Below are positions 1-5,488 of a DNA stretch of 8,799 nt, one piece after another. Numbering within the stretch: position 1 is the first letter of the stretch; each line of letters begins with the position of its first letter. The position numbers and the translations under genes are program-made. The notes under the pieces were generated by a model. It did not search any database and was not told the origin of the DNA. It saw nothing but the letters and a program-made list of their open reading frames with translations. Source of the stretch: an uncultured Gammaproteobacteria bacterium (lineage in GTDB: Bacteria; Pseudomonadota; Gammaproteobacteria; Nitrosococcales; Methylophagaceae); the NCBI GenBank assembly GCA_913058195.1, contig CAJXPP010000076.1, forward strand, positions 1 to 8,799, given 5' to 3'.

Positions 1-24
1 GCGTCAGATGTGTATAAGAGACAG
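1..24 (+). other. Nextera/Tn5 library adapter remnant (not genomic)
   Basis: Bases 6-24 read AGATGTGTATAAGAGACAG, which is the 19-bp Tn5 mosaic end used in tagmentation libraries. The five bases before it (GCGTC) match the end of the Nextera read-1 adapter arm. This is untrimmed adapter at a contig end and should be masked. True genomic sequence starts at about base 25. Confidence 0.96.
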
Positions 25-59
25 TGATCGAACTTTAAACTTTTATCAAAAAAACAATT

Positions 60-90
60 TTGAAATAGCGGGTGGTAGAAAACTTAAAAT
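60..90 (+). promoter_or_regulatory. possible sigma-70 promoter for sixA
   Basis: TTGAAA (60-65) resembles a -35 box and TAAAAT (85-90) a -10 box, with a spacer of 19 bases (18 if TTAAAA is taken). The spacing is slightly long and the region is AT-rich, so chance matches are likely. It would give a leader of about 130 bases before sixA. Confidence 0.28.
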
Positions 91-217
91 CGATATAAAT
101 AAGTGCTAAAACCTTAATAATAAAAGGGACAGGTTTATTTTCGCTCACCTGAAGGATATTAATTGCATGCGCCTAACTTAAATAACTGATAAAAAACTTA
201 TCTGCTATTTTTTCTTT

Positions 218-223
218 GGAGGT
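218..223 (+). promoter_or_regulatory. ribosome binding site that fixes the sixA start
   Basis: GGAGGT lies four bases before the ATG at 228. An in-frame TTG at 216 would extend the protein by four residues (Met-Glu-Val-Glu) but overlaps this site, so it cannot be the start. Confidence 0.85.
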
Positions 224-227
224 AGAG

Positions 228-767
228 ATGAATAAGAAAACCAATAATCGTGAATTATTACTGCTTCGACATGGTAAGTCATCGTCTTGGGACTCTGTTG
301 ACGGTGATTTTGATCGCACTTTAACTGAACAAGGGCAGCAGCATGTAAAGCGTGTTGCCCTTTACTTGCAACAGAACAACCTTATTCCTGATTTTATATT
401 ATCTTCACCAGCACAAAGAGCCATTCATACCGCCACGATTGTCTGTCAATCGCTGGGCATAGACCCCGATACTATTCATGTCAACAGTCAAATTTATAAT
501 GCTCAATATGAAGACTTATTGAATGTTATTGCTCAATGTTCTCAACAAAGTTACAGGGTATTATTGGTTGGTCATAACCCCTCTTTAGAAGAGCTGGTCA
601 CTTTTTTGAGTTCAAACTCAACACAACAATATAACAATCAAAACCACTTATCTCCCTCTTCACTTGTGCACCTTCAAACTGAGGAAGAGTGGAGTAAGCT
701 ACACACTTCAGGTGCACATTTACTCTCAGTGACTCATTCTAGAAGTCTGGCTGAAGACAGTGACTAA
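228..767 (+). CDS. sixA: SixA-type phosphohistidine phosphatase (histidine phosphatase superfamily)
   Basis: A 179-residue cytoplasmic protein of the histidine phosphatase (phosphoglycerate mutase-like) superfamily. The N-terminal RHGKS motif gives Arg14 and the nucleophile His15. The SixA-typical DFDRTLTEQG follows at 27-36, then SSPAQRA (59-65, phosphate-binding Arg64) and the second catalytic histidine in VGHNPSLEEL (His116). E. coli SixA dephosphorylates phosphohistidine in ArcB and in the nitrogen PTS protein NPr; the substrate here is not shown by context. It is a little longer than E. coli SixA (about 161 residues), with a polar Gln/Asn/Ser-rich stretch near 130-145. ATG 228 was chosen for its GGAGGT site. 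Its TAA stop overlaps the epmA stop on the opposite strand by four bases, with no terminator between the two genes. The superfamily call is firm; the exact substrate is not. Confidence 0.85.
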   Translation: MNKKTNNRELLLLRHGKSSSWDSVDGDFDRTLTEQGQQHVKRVALYLQQNNLIPDFILSSPAQRAIHTATIVCQSLGIDPDTIHVNSQIYNAQYEDLLNVIAQCSQQSYRVLLVGHNPSLEELVTFLSSNSTQQYNNQNHLSPSSLVHLQTEEEWSKLHTSGAHLLSVTHSRSLAEDSD

Positions 768-1744
768 CAGTTAAAACTTTGCACTTGATTAATCGCCTGT
801 TTATCCAGCGCTAACATTATTAATCTGTCCAGACCTAGCGCAACACCCGAACATTCCGGCAGACCATGCTTCATAGCAGCTAATAGGTTTTCATCGAGTG
901 GCATTATTGGCTTGTTCTGTTTAGTGCGTTGCTGATTATCATGTTCAAACCGTTGACGAAGTTCATTGGCATCTTGTAATTCGCTATAACCATTGGCAAG
1001 CTCTACACCATTGATATAAAGCTCAAAGCGATCGGCGACTTGATAACCATCACAATCTGTTTTTATTTTGGCTAGCTGTGCTTGTGATGCAGGGAAATCA
1101 TAGATAAACAATGGCAGATTCATCGCAGCGAGTCGCGGTTCGATAATATAGCTCATTAAAATCTCTAACCAACCATCACGATCAGTTTCTAAATCTTCTG
1201 GTAGGCCTGTAATATGTTGTTGAGCACAATGTTTAATTGCCTCATCCGAGCAGCTAAACACATTAAGCTTAAGATAAAACTCAAAAATACCACGATAACT
1301 TAAACGGCAAACGGGTTTAAAACCAAACACCTGCTGCAATAAGCTATTCACTTCATCTATTAACTGATTTAAGCTCAGTTCAGGGCGATACCATTCCAAC
1401 ATAGTAAATTCAGGCGAGTGTAGCTTGCCTTGTTCGCCATTACGAAATACACGTGCGATTTGATAGATAGAACCCGAGCCAACTGCCAAAAGTCGTTTCA
1501 TGGCAAATTCAGGCGACGTTTGTAAATAATGTGTTTGTTTAGTCTGTGTGCCTATTGGAATATAATCCGTGCTAAAACTATCCAAATAAGGCGCTGTAGG
1601 GGCAGCTTGCGACAAGATGGGGGTTTCAACCTCCCATACGTCGCGCTCAGCAAAAAAAAGGCGGACATCAGCTAAATACTGCGCCCGCTTTTTTAATGTA
1701 TCTATTTCGGCAGTAGGCTGCCAATTATTTTCTATAGCGCTCAA
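764..1744 (-). CDS. epmA: EF-P--(R)-beta-lysine ligase EpmA (PoxA/GenX/YjeA)
   Basis: A 326-residue homologue of the catalytic core of class II lysyl-tRNA synthetase, without the anticodon-binding domain. It activates (R)-beta-lysine with ATP and attaches it to Lys34 of EF-P. Visible motifs are motif 2 (FR at 100-101 through EFTMLEWY at 112-119), ELANGYSEL (248-256) and motif 3 (GVALGLDRL from 300). Ala302 in motif 3 corresponds to Ala298 of the E. coli enzyme, the residue that separates EpmA from true LysRS (Gly there), so this is a modifying enzyme rather than a tRNA synthetase. The start is a TTG at 1744-1742. An in-frame stop lies two codons upstream, and the resulting N-terminus (MSAIENNWQP) lines up with E. 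coli (MSETASWQP). It follows efp after seven bases, so it is probably co-transcribed and translationally coupled; its own Shine-Dalgarno is poor. Its 3' end overlaps sixA. Confidence 0.95.
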   Translation of the reverse strand: MSAIENNWQPTAEIDTLKKRAQYLADVRLFFAERDVWEVETPILSQAAPTAPYLDSFSTDYIPIGTQTKQTHYLQTSPEFAMKRLLAVGSGSIYQIARVFRNGEQGKLHSPEFTMLEWYRPELSLNQLIDEVNSLLQQVFGFKPVCRLSYRGIFEFYLKLNVFSCSDEAIKHCAQQHITGLPEDLETDRDGWLEILMSYIIEPRLAAMNLPLFIYDFPASQAQLAKIKTDCDGYQVADRFELYINGVELANGYSELQDANELRQRFEHDNQQRTKQNKPIMPLDENLLAAMKHGLPECSGVALGLDRLIMLALDKQAINQVQSFNC

Positions 1745-1751
1745 TGGTTAA

Positions 1752-2324
1752 TTAAGCATCCTTCGCACGTTCGACATACTCACCGCTGCGAGTATCAATT
1801 TTTAATACTTCACCAATGCTCATGAATAATGGAACACGTACAACCGCACCGGTTTCTAATGTTGCTGGTTTACCGCCAGTACCTGCAGTATCGCCTTTTA
1901 AACCAGGGTCTGTATCTGTTACAGCTAAGTTAACGAAATTTGGTGCCGTCACTAATAAAGGCGTGCCATTCCATTGAGTCACCGTGTAAACATATTGCTC
2001 TTTTAACCATTTCAAGCAATCTTCAACTGCATTAGCATCAGCAGTATGTTGTTCGAAAGTTTCAGGGTCCATGAAATACCAGAACTCGCCATCAGTGTAT
2101 GAATATTCTAATTCGACTTCCATAACATCAGCGCTTTCAACACTATCGCCCGACTTAAAAGTGCGCTCGTTCACACGGCCTGTTTTTAAGTTACGAAATT
2201 TGACACGGTTGAATGCTTGGCCTTTACCTGGCTTAACCAATTCGTTTTCAATAATGCTGCATGGGTCGCCATCCAACATAAATTTAAGTCCACCTTTAAA
2301 TTGATTTGTACTTACACTTGCCAT
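1752..2324 (-). CDS. efp: Translation elongation factor P
   Basis: A 190-residue EF-P of normal length. It enters the ribosomal E site and relieves stalling at consecutive prolines. The N-terminal KOW-like domain (about 1-64) carries the loop VKPGKGQAF with Lys34, the site beta-lysylated by EpmA. Two OB-fold domains follow. The C-terminal one contains the EF-P signature TDPGLKGDTAGTGGKPATLETGA and ends in DTRSGEYVERAKDA. The ATG at 2324 is preceded by AGAGGT (2334-2329) four bases away, a good ribosome site. epmA lies seven bases downstream and epmB is divergent, so both modification enzymes flank their substrate. Lys34 and the flanking loop are intact, consistent with the beta-lysine type rather than the rhamnosylated (Arg32) or unmodified types. 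Confidence 0.98.
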   Translation of the reverse strand: MASVSTNQFKGGLKFMLDGDPCSIIENELVKPGKGQAFNRVKFRNLKTGRVNERTFKSGDSVESADVMEVELEYSYTDGEFWYFMDPETFEQHTADANAVEDCLKWLKEQYVYTVTQWNGTPLLVTAPNFVNLAVTDTDPGLKGDTAGTGGKPATLETGAVVRVPLFMSIGEVLKIDTRSGEYVERAKDA

Positions 2325-2335
2325 GGCAACCTCTT

Positions 2336-2364
2336 TTGAGAGACGATCAACGTCTAATTAAAAT
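2336..2364 (+). promoter_or_regulatory. predicted epmB promoter (TTGAGA-17-TAAAAT)
   Basis: TTGAGA (2336-2341) matches the sigma-70 -35 consensus at five of six bases. TAAAAT (2359-2364) matches the -10 at five of six, and the spacer is exactly 17. Transcription would start at about 2371, four bases before the proposed ATG of epmB, giving an almost leaderless mRNA. That fits the absence of a Shine-Dalgarno in front of epmB. Confidence 0.55.
2341..2355. repeat. inverted repeat in the efp-epmB divergent promoter region
   Basis: AGACG-ATCAA-CGTCT is a perfect 5-bp inverted repeat with a 5-base centre. It lies between the proposed -35 and -10 boxes of epmB and inside the efp leader. The position suits an operator, or a small hairpin in the efp 5' leader, but a repeat of this size can arise by chance. 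Confidence 0.4.
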
Positions 2365-2386
2365 TAAGCAGACTATGATACCGCAA
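2357..2386 (-). promoter_or_regulatory. possible efp-epmA promoter
   Basis: On the minus strand TTGCGG (2386-2381) and TTTAAT (2362-2357) form a -35/-10 pair with an 18-base spacer. The -10 matches consensus at five of six positions and the -35 at three. The -10 overlaps the proposed epmB -10. An alternative pair on the same strand is TTCATC (2403-2398) with TATCAT (2380-2375) at 17 bases. Either fits a short efp leader with the strong AGAGGT site. Confidence 0.35.
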
Positions 2387-3382
2387 TCTACCCCATTGAT
2401 GAAAACACAGACTTGGCAAGCAGAACTAGCAACTGCCATCAAAGAGCCAGAAGTACTCCTTGCTCAACTCGGTCTATTAGATCAATTGAATGCTATTTCA
2501 CCTGATTTAATTAAGGGATTTCCTCTTCGCGTTCCACAAAGCTACGTTGATAAAATGCGCTATGGCGATAAAAATGACCCCTTACTGCGTCAAGTATTCC
2601 CACTGATTGACGAATCAATAGATCAAGCTGGTTTTATTCACGATCCTGTCGGTGATCATGCCGCCATCACTTCACCTGGCATGCTACAAAAATACAATGG
2701 CCGTGCCTTATTACTCATCACTGGCGCATGTGCGATTCATTGTCGTTATTGTTTCAGACGTCACTTCCCTTATAACGACAGCAATCCACTTGCCAGTCAG
2801 TGGCAAACAACGGTCGAAGCAATCAAGGCTGATACCTCAATTAACGAAGTTATCTTCAGTGGTGGTGACCCCTTATCGTTAAGTGACGACAAACTCGCTA
2901 AGTTAGTCAAACAGCTAGATACTATCTCTCACATTAAACGGCTGCGTATTCATACACGCTTACCTGTTGTGCTTCCCAATCGTGTTGATGATGCATTGTT
3001 AGCTTGGATTAATAAAACACGCTTACAAGTGGTTATAGTCATCCACGCTAATCATGCCAGTGAAATTGGTGATGATGTAACTCATGCACTTGAACAACTT
3101 CGAAAAGCGGGTTGCCAACTATTAAACCAAGCGGTATTACTGAAAGGTATCAATGACAGTGTCGAAACTTTAGTGGCCCTTAGTGAGCGTTTAAGTGAAG
3201 TCAATGTGATGCCCTATTATCTACATTTACTTGATCGTGTTGCAGGGGCTAGTCATTTTGATGTGTCGGATGAACAAGGTGTTGAGCTTATTGCAAAAAT
3301 TCGTGCCATATTGCCAGGGTATCTTGTGCCTAGATTAGTGAGGGAGCAGCAAGGTGAGAGTAGTAAGACCGTGATTGCTTAA
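2375..3382 (+). CDS. epmB: EF-P (R)-beta-lysine-producing lysine 2,3-aminomutase EpmB (YjeK)
   Basis: A 335-residue radical SAM, PLP-dependent aminomutase that converts (S)-alpha-lysine to (R)-beta-lysine, the donor EpmA uses on EF-P. The cluster-binding motif CAIHCRYC gives Cys119, Cys123 and Cys126, followed by FRRHFPY. FSGGDPL and RLRIHTRLPVV are the SAM-binding and barrel motifs typical of the family. Lys331 in the C-terminal SSKT is the expected PLP lysine. Length and ends match E. coli EpmB (342 residues). The reading frame opens further upstream at 2306, but that would run into efp, and similarity begins near Met at 2375. No clear Shine-Dalgarno precedes this ATG, and ATG 2399 is a possible alternative start. 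The gene is divergent from efp. The closest alternative, a catabolic lysine 2,3-aminomutase, is longer (over 400 residues). Confidence 0.95.
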   Translation: MIPQSTPLMKTQTWQAELATAIKEPEVLLAQLGLLDQLNAISPDLIKGFPLRVPQSYVDKMRYGDKNDPLLRQVFPLIDESIDQAGFIHDPVGDHAAITSPGMLQKYNGRALLLITGACAIHCRYCFRRHFPYNDSNPLASQWQTTVEAIKADTSINEVIFSGGDPLSLSDDKLAKLVKQLDTISHIKRLRIHTRLPVVLPNRVDDALLAWINKTRLQVVIVIHANHASEIGDDVTHALEQLRKAGCQLLNQAVLLKGINDSVETLVALSERLSEVNVMPYYLHLLDRVAGASHFDVSDEQGVELIAKIRAILPGYLVPRLVREQQGESSKTVIA

Positions 3383-3448
3383 TGTATATTCAAGTTGTAG
3401 AGAATTCTAATTTTCTTTCAGCACTTAACGGTTAGATCTAAGCTTTCA

Positions 3449-3478
3449 TTCATTTTTTGGCCACGCAAAAGAAATGAA
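3449..3478. repeat. imperfect palindrome, possible dispersed repeat
   Basis: The arm TTCATTTTTTGGC (3449-3461) is approximately mirrored by GCAAAAGAAATGAA (3465-3478) around a three-base centre. The outer arms pair well and the inner part has mismatches. The layout of a TTTTGGC/GCCAAAA-like core flanked by AT-rich arms resembles intergenic palindromes found in many copies in proteobacterial genomes. Copy number cannot be judged from one window. Confidence 0.4.
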
Positions 3479-3564
3479 CACCCTAGCGGCAGCGAATAAC
3501 TTCTATTAGCAATAGACCTATCAGATAAAAAATAAAATCAACAGTAGACCTAAGCCACTAAAAC

Positions 3565-3596
3565 AAAAAAGCCCCAACAAATGTTGGGGCTTTTTT
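3565..3596. terminator. bidirectional rho-independent terminator
   Basis: A 9-bp GC-rich stem, GCCCCAACA (3571-3579) with TGTTGGGGC (3582-3590), and a two-base loop (effectively four). It is flanked by six A on the left and six T on the right, so it works in either direction. It would end epmB transcription on the plus strand (about 190 bases after its stop) and the lipoprotein transcript on the minus strand (25 bases after its stop). Confidence 0.93.
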
Positions 3597-3615
3597 ATAC
3601 ACATAGCAACAGTAG

Positions 3616-4149
3616 TTATTCTTTCATTAATAAAGCAAACTTAGGATCATTAACGGTAGCATTAATCAAATCTTGAACTGCAGGAGTTAGTGCATCAGCA
3701 GTAGCATTGCATGCGGTGATAGCATCAAAACCACTTTTGAATGTGTACTTATTATTCACACTCATACTTTCGCCATTAGTTGATTGTAAGTCTAAGGATA
3801 TATCCCAATAACCACTTGTTAAGCCTGAAATTGATGAAAACTCAATTTTTGAAATACCACCTGTTATTTTATTAGTATCAGTTTTATATTTATCTGACAT
3901 CTTCAATTCATCATTAAATGCCTTAGCTATAAAAGCTGAAACAGTTAAACCATCCGCAGGCTCAATCGGCCCCATTAGTCGACAGTTAGAACTGAATGAT
4001 TCTGGCTGATTTAACTGAGCGAACTCACCACTTACAGCTAATACTTTTAGTGCTTCTATATTATCAACAGAGATAGCATAACGAGGTGGTTGCATTGTTG
4101 AGCACGCACTCAATAATAGTAATGAGGCACCAACGATCACTTTTTTCAT
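3616..4149 (-). CDS. small outer-membrane lipoprotein of unknown function
   Basis: A 177-residue exported lipoprotein. Residues 1-16 form a lipoprotein signal peptide: basic MKK, hydrophobic VIVGASLLLL, then lipobox LSAC with Cys16 as the lipidated residue. Ser at +2 predicts sorting to the outer membrane rather than retention in the inner membrane. The mature part is soluble and mixed alpha/beta, with no further membrane segment. It has two other cysteines, Cys56 (SNCRLMGPI) and Cys147 (ITACNAT), which could form a periplasmic disulfide. I do not recognise a named family. ATG 4149 is preferred to an upstream in-frame ATG at 4179 because it has an AAGGA site (4160-4156) and starts exactly at the signal peptide. 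It lies 74 bases downstream of gltA on the same strand and may share its transcript. It ends at the terminator at 3565-3596. Confidence 0.85.
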   Translation of the reverse strand: MKKVIVGASLLLLSACSTMQPPRYAISVDNIEALKVLAVSGEFAQLNQPESFSSNCRLMGPIEPADGLTVSAFIAKAFNDELKMSDKYKTDTNKITGGISKIEFSSISGLTSGYWDISLDLQSTNGESMSVNNKYTFKSGFDAITACNATADALTPAVQDLINATVNDPKFALLMKE

Positions 4150-4155
4150 TTTTAT

Positions 4156-4160
4156 TCCTT
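4156..4160 (-). promoter_or_regulatory. ribosome binding site that fixes the lipoprotein start
   Basis: AAGGA on the minus strand, six bases before ATG 4149. It supports the internal start that gives a proper lipoprotein signal over the upstream ATG at 4179. Confidence 0.75.
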
Positions 4161-4180
4161 TAAGTAAATATATCCACATA

Positions 4181-4200
4181 CAAAGTGTGAAAACACTTTG
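4181..4200. other. perfect 8-bp hairpin between gltA and the lipoprotein gene
   Basis: CAAAGTGT (4181-4188) and ACACTTTG (4193-4200) form a perfect stem with a four-base loop, 23 bases after the gltA stop. No T-run follows on the minus strand, so it is not a standard terminator. It may be a stabilising 3' hairpin of the gltA mRNA, a weak attenuator or a protein-binding palindrome. Confidence 0.6.
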
Positions 4201-4223
4201 AATTAAATTAACGTTTGTATTTC

Positions 4224-5384
4224 TTAACTACGTTCCGCCACTGGAACATACTCTCTAACATCGCTACCAGTATAAATTTGAGTAGGACGATAAATACGGT
4301 TATTTGATATTTGTTCACGCCAATGTGCTAGCCAACCAGCTGATCGCGCTACAGCAAATAATGCGGTGAACTGATCTGCTGGAATGCCCATTTCGGCATA
4401 TAAAATTCCTGAGTAGAAATCAACATTAGGGTAGACGCCTTTATGGCCTAATCTATCAGCACAAATTTCTTCTACTTTCATTGCTGTTTCAAAGGTTGAA
4501 TCTAAACGACCGCCCCGGTCTTCTATCAACTCTGCTACTAATTTATGCAATATAGTGGCACGAGGGTCTTTCACTTTATATTCACGGTGTCCCATGCCCC
4601 AGATAACATCTTTATTAGCGAGTGCATTATCAATCCATTTTTCTGCATTTTTCGGGCTGCCAATTTCTTTAAGCATATCGACAACATATGAATTAGCACC
4701 ACCATGTAATGGGCCAGACAATGTTCCAATCGCACCAGAAATAACACTGTATGGCGTTGCTAAGGTTGAGCCAGTGACTAATGCTGAGAATGTTGATGCA
4801 TTTAAGGTATGTTCTGCATGTAAGATCAAACACACATCCATGATTTTAGCCATCAGAGGATCAGGTTCTTTACCTGTAAACATATACAGTAAGTTTTCAG
4901 CAACAGAGAGATCTTCACGAGGTTCAATTGGGTCATAACCTGCCCGTATATGTTCCCACATAGCAACCAGCGGTGCCATTTGAGCAATGATGTTCACGGT
5001 CATATTGCGAACATAGTTTAAGTCTTCACACATGTCTGCATTGGTTAAACATTCCGTACCTGGATAGAACATACCTAAACTTGATACTGCTGTTTGTAGC
5101 ATATCCATTGGGTGGCCGGTGGCTGGGAAATGGCGCATCATTTCACGAATATGATATTTACTTCTGTAGTGGCCGCGTAATTTTTTAGTAAAACCCTCTA
5201 GTTCAGTAGCTGATGGTAATTCACCATCTAATAAAAGTAATGTCGTTTCTTCGAAACTACTATTTTCAGCTAATGTTTCAAGTGGGTATCCCCGATAAGA
5301 AAGTAAGCCCTTCTCACCATCAATAAATGATATCGAAGACTTTGTTGCGGCAACCCCTTCTAGCCCTGGCAAAAAATCACTCAT
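4224..5384 (-). CDS. gltA: citrate synthase, short form
   Basis: A 386-residue citrate synthase that condenses acetyl-CoA and oxaloacetate as the entry step of the TCA cycle. The catalytic residues are present: His227 (GPLHGG), His266 in the family signature GMGHREYKVKDPR, and Asp322 (NVDFYSG). The oxaloacetate-binding His192 is also present (AEHTLNAST). It is about 40 residues shorter than E. coli GltA and lacks that enzyme's N-terminal beta domain. It therefore resembles the compact citrate/2-methylcitrate synthases of Bacillus and archaea, which are generally not NADH-regulated (family inference). 2-methylcitrate synthase (PrpC) is the main alternative, but no prpB, prpD or acnD is nearby. 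The ATG at 5384 has an AGAGGT site (5395-5390) five bases upstream. The frame is open to 5435, but the added residues do not look like citrate synthase. Confidence 0.92.
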   Translation of the reverse strand: MSDFLPGLEGVAATKSSISFIDGEKGLLSYRGYPLETLAENSSFEETTLLLLDGELPSATELEGFTKKLRGHYRSKYHIREMMRHFPATGHPMDMLQTAVSSLGMFYPGTECLTNADMCEDLNYVRNMTVNIIAQMAPLVAMWEHIRAGYDPIEPREDLSVAENLLYMFTGKEPDPLMAKIMDVCLILHAEHTLNASTFSALVTGSTLATPYSVISGAIGTLSGPLHGGANSYVVDMLKEIGSPKNAEKWIDNALANKDVIWGMGHREYKVKDPRATILHKLVAELIEDRGGRLDSTFETAMKVEEICADRLGHKGVYPNVDFYSGILYAEMGIPADQFTALFAVARSAGWLAHWREQISNNRIYRPTQIYTGSDVREYVPVAERS

Positions 5385-5389
5385 TGACG

Positions 5390-5395
5390 ACCTCT
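5390..5395 (-). promoter_or_regulatory. ribosome binding site that fixes the gltA start
   Basis: AGAGGT on the minus strand, five bases before ATG 5384. It excludes the in-frame start at 5435. Confidence 0.85.
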
Positions 5396-5420
5396 TTATA
5401 TATAAAACTAATAGCGAATA

Positions 5421-5441
5421 CTTGAAACAGTGCACTTCAAG
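5421..5441. repeat. palindrome in the gltA leader
   Basis: CTTGAA (5421-5426) and TTCAAG (5436-5441) form a perfect inverted repeat with a nine-base centre. The centre itself includes the palindrome GTGCAC (5430-5435). Half-sites about 1.5 helix turns apart suit a dimeric regulator. It sits downstream of the proposed -10 at 5460-5465, where a bound repressor could block gltA. A leader hairpin is the alternative. Confidence 0.45.
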
Positions 5442-5459
5442 CTAAATGATGAATGTGTG

Positions 5460-5488
5460 ATAATAGCAGATCTGGCTACTTTTCCCAC
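5460..5488 (-). promoter_or_regulatory. possible gltA promoter
   Basis: On the minus strand TATTAT (5465-5460) matches the -10 consensus at five of six bases, with a weak -35 GTGGGA (5488-5483) 17 bases upstream. Transcription would start near 5453, giving a leader of about 70 bases that contains the palindrome at 5421-5441. No terminator separates gltA from the upstream gene, so read-through is also likely. Confidence 0.35.

Larger units (their letters stand above)
25..227. other. AT-rich non-coding leader upstream of sixA
   Basis: This 203-base stretch shows no convincing gene. It is AT-rich and holds a weak promoter-like pair at 60-90. It also has a short inverted repeat CAGGT/ACCTG (130-134 with 147-151, 12-base loop) and another, GATAA/TTATC (188-192 with 198-202). 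The assembly ends here, so the gene upstream of sixA is not known. Confidence 0.6.
3383..3615. other. intergenic region between convergent epmB and the lipoprotein gene
   Basis: No convincing gene. It contains an imperfect palindrome (3449-3478) followed by a GC-richer patch (about 3480-3500), and the bidirectional terminator at 3565-3596. A 17-codon frame from 3382 overlaps the epmB stop (TAATG) but shows nothing to suggest it is real. Confidence 0.6.

Noticed and set aside
6..24. Tn5/IS50 mosaic end as evidence of a genomic transposon
   Set aside because: It is at the very first bases, is preceded by the matching Nextera adapter arm, and no transposase or inverted partner is present. It is a library artefact.
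2071..2304. Open plus-strand frame opposite efp
   Set aside because: It is the antisense shadow of a fully conserved EF-P gene.
2306..2374. Upstream extension of epmB by 23 residues
   Set aside because: It would overlap the efp coding region and the promoter gap, and similarity to EpmB begins only at the ATG at 2375.
3382..3435. 17-codon frame overlapping the epmB stop (TAATG)
   Set aside because: It is too short, has no ribosome site of its own and no recognisable features.
4181..4200. Hairpin as a rho-independent terminator for gltA
   Set aside because: The stem is perfect but AT-rich, and on the minus strand no T-run follows it.
4555..4938. Open plus-strand frame of 127 codons opposite gltA
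   Set aside because: It lies entirely inside a well-conserved citrate synthase gene, has no recognisable protein features and no ribosome site.
5390..5426. gltA promoter using TATATA near 5397-5402 with TTTCAA as -35
   Set aside because: The predicted transcript would begin inside the gltA ribosome site, and the -35 is weak.
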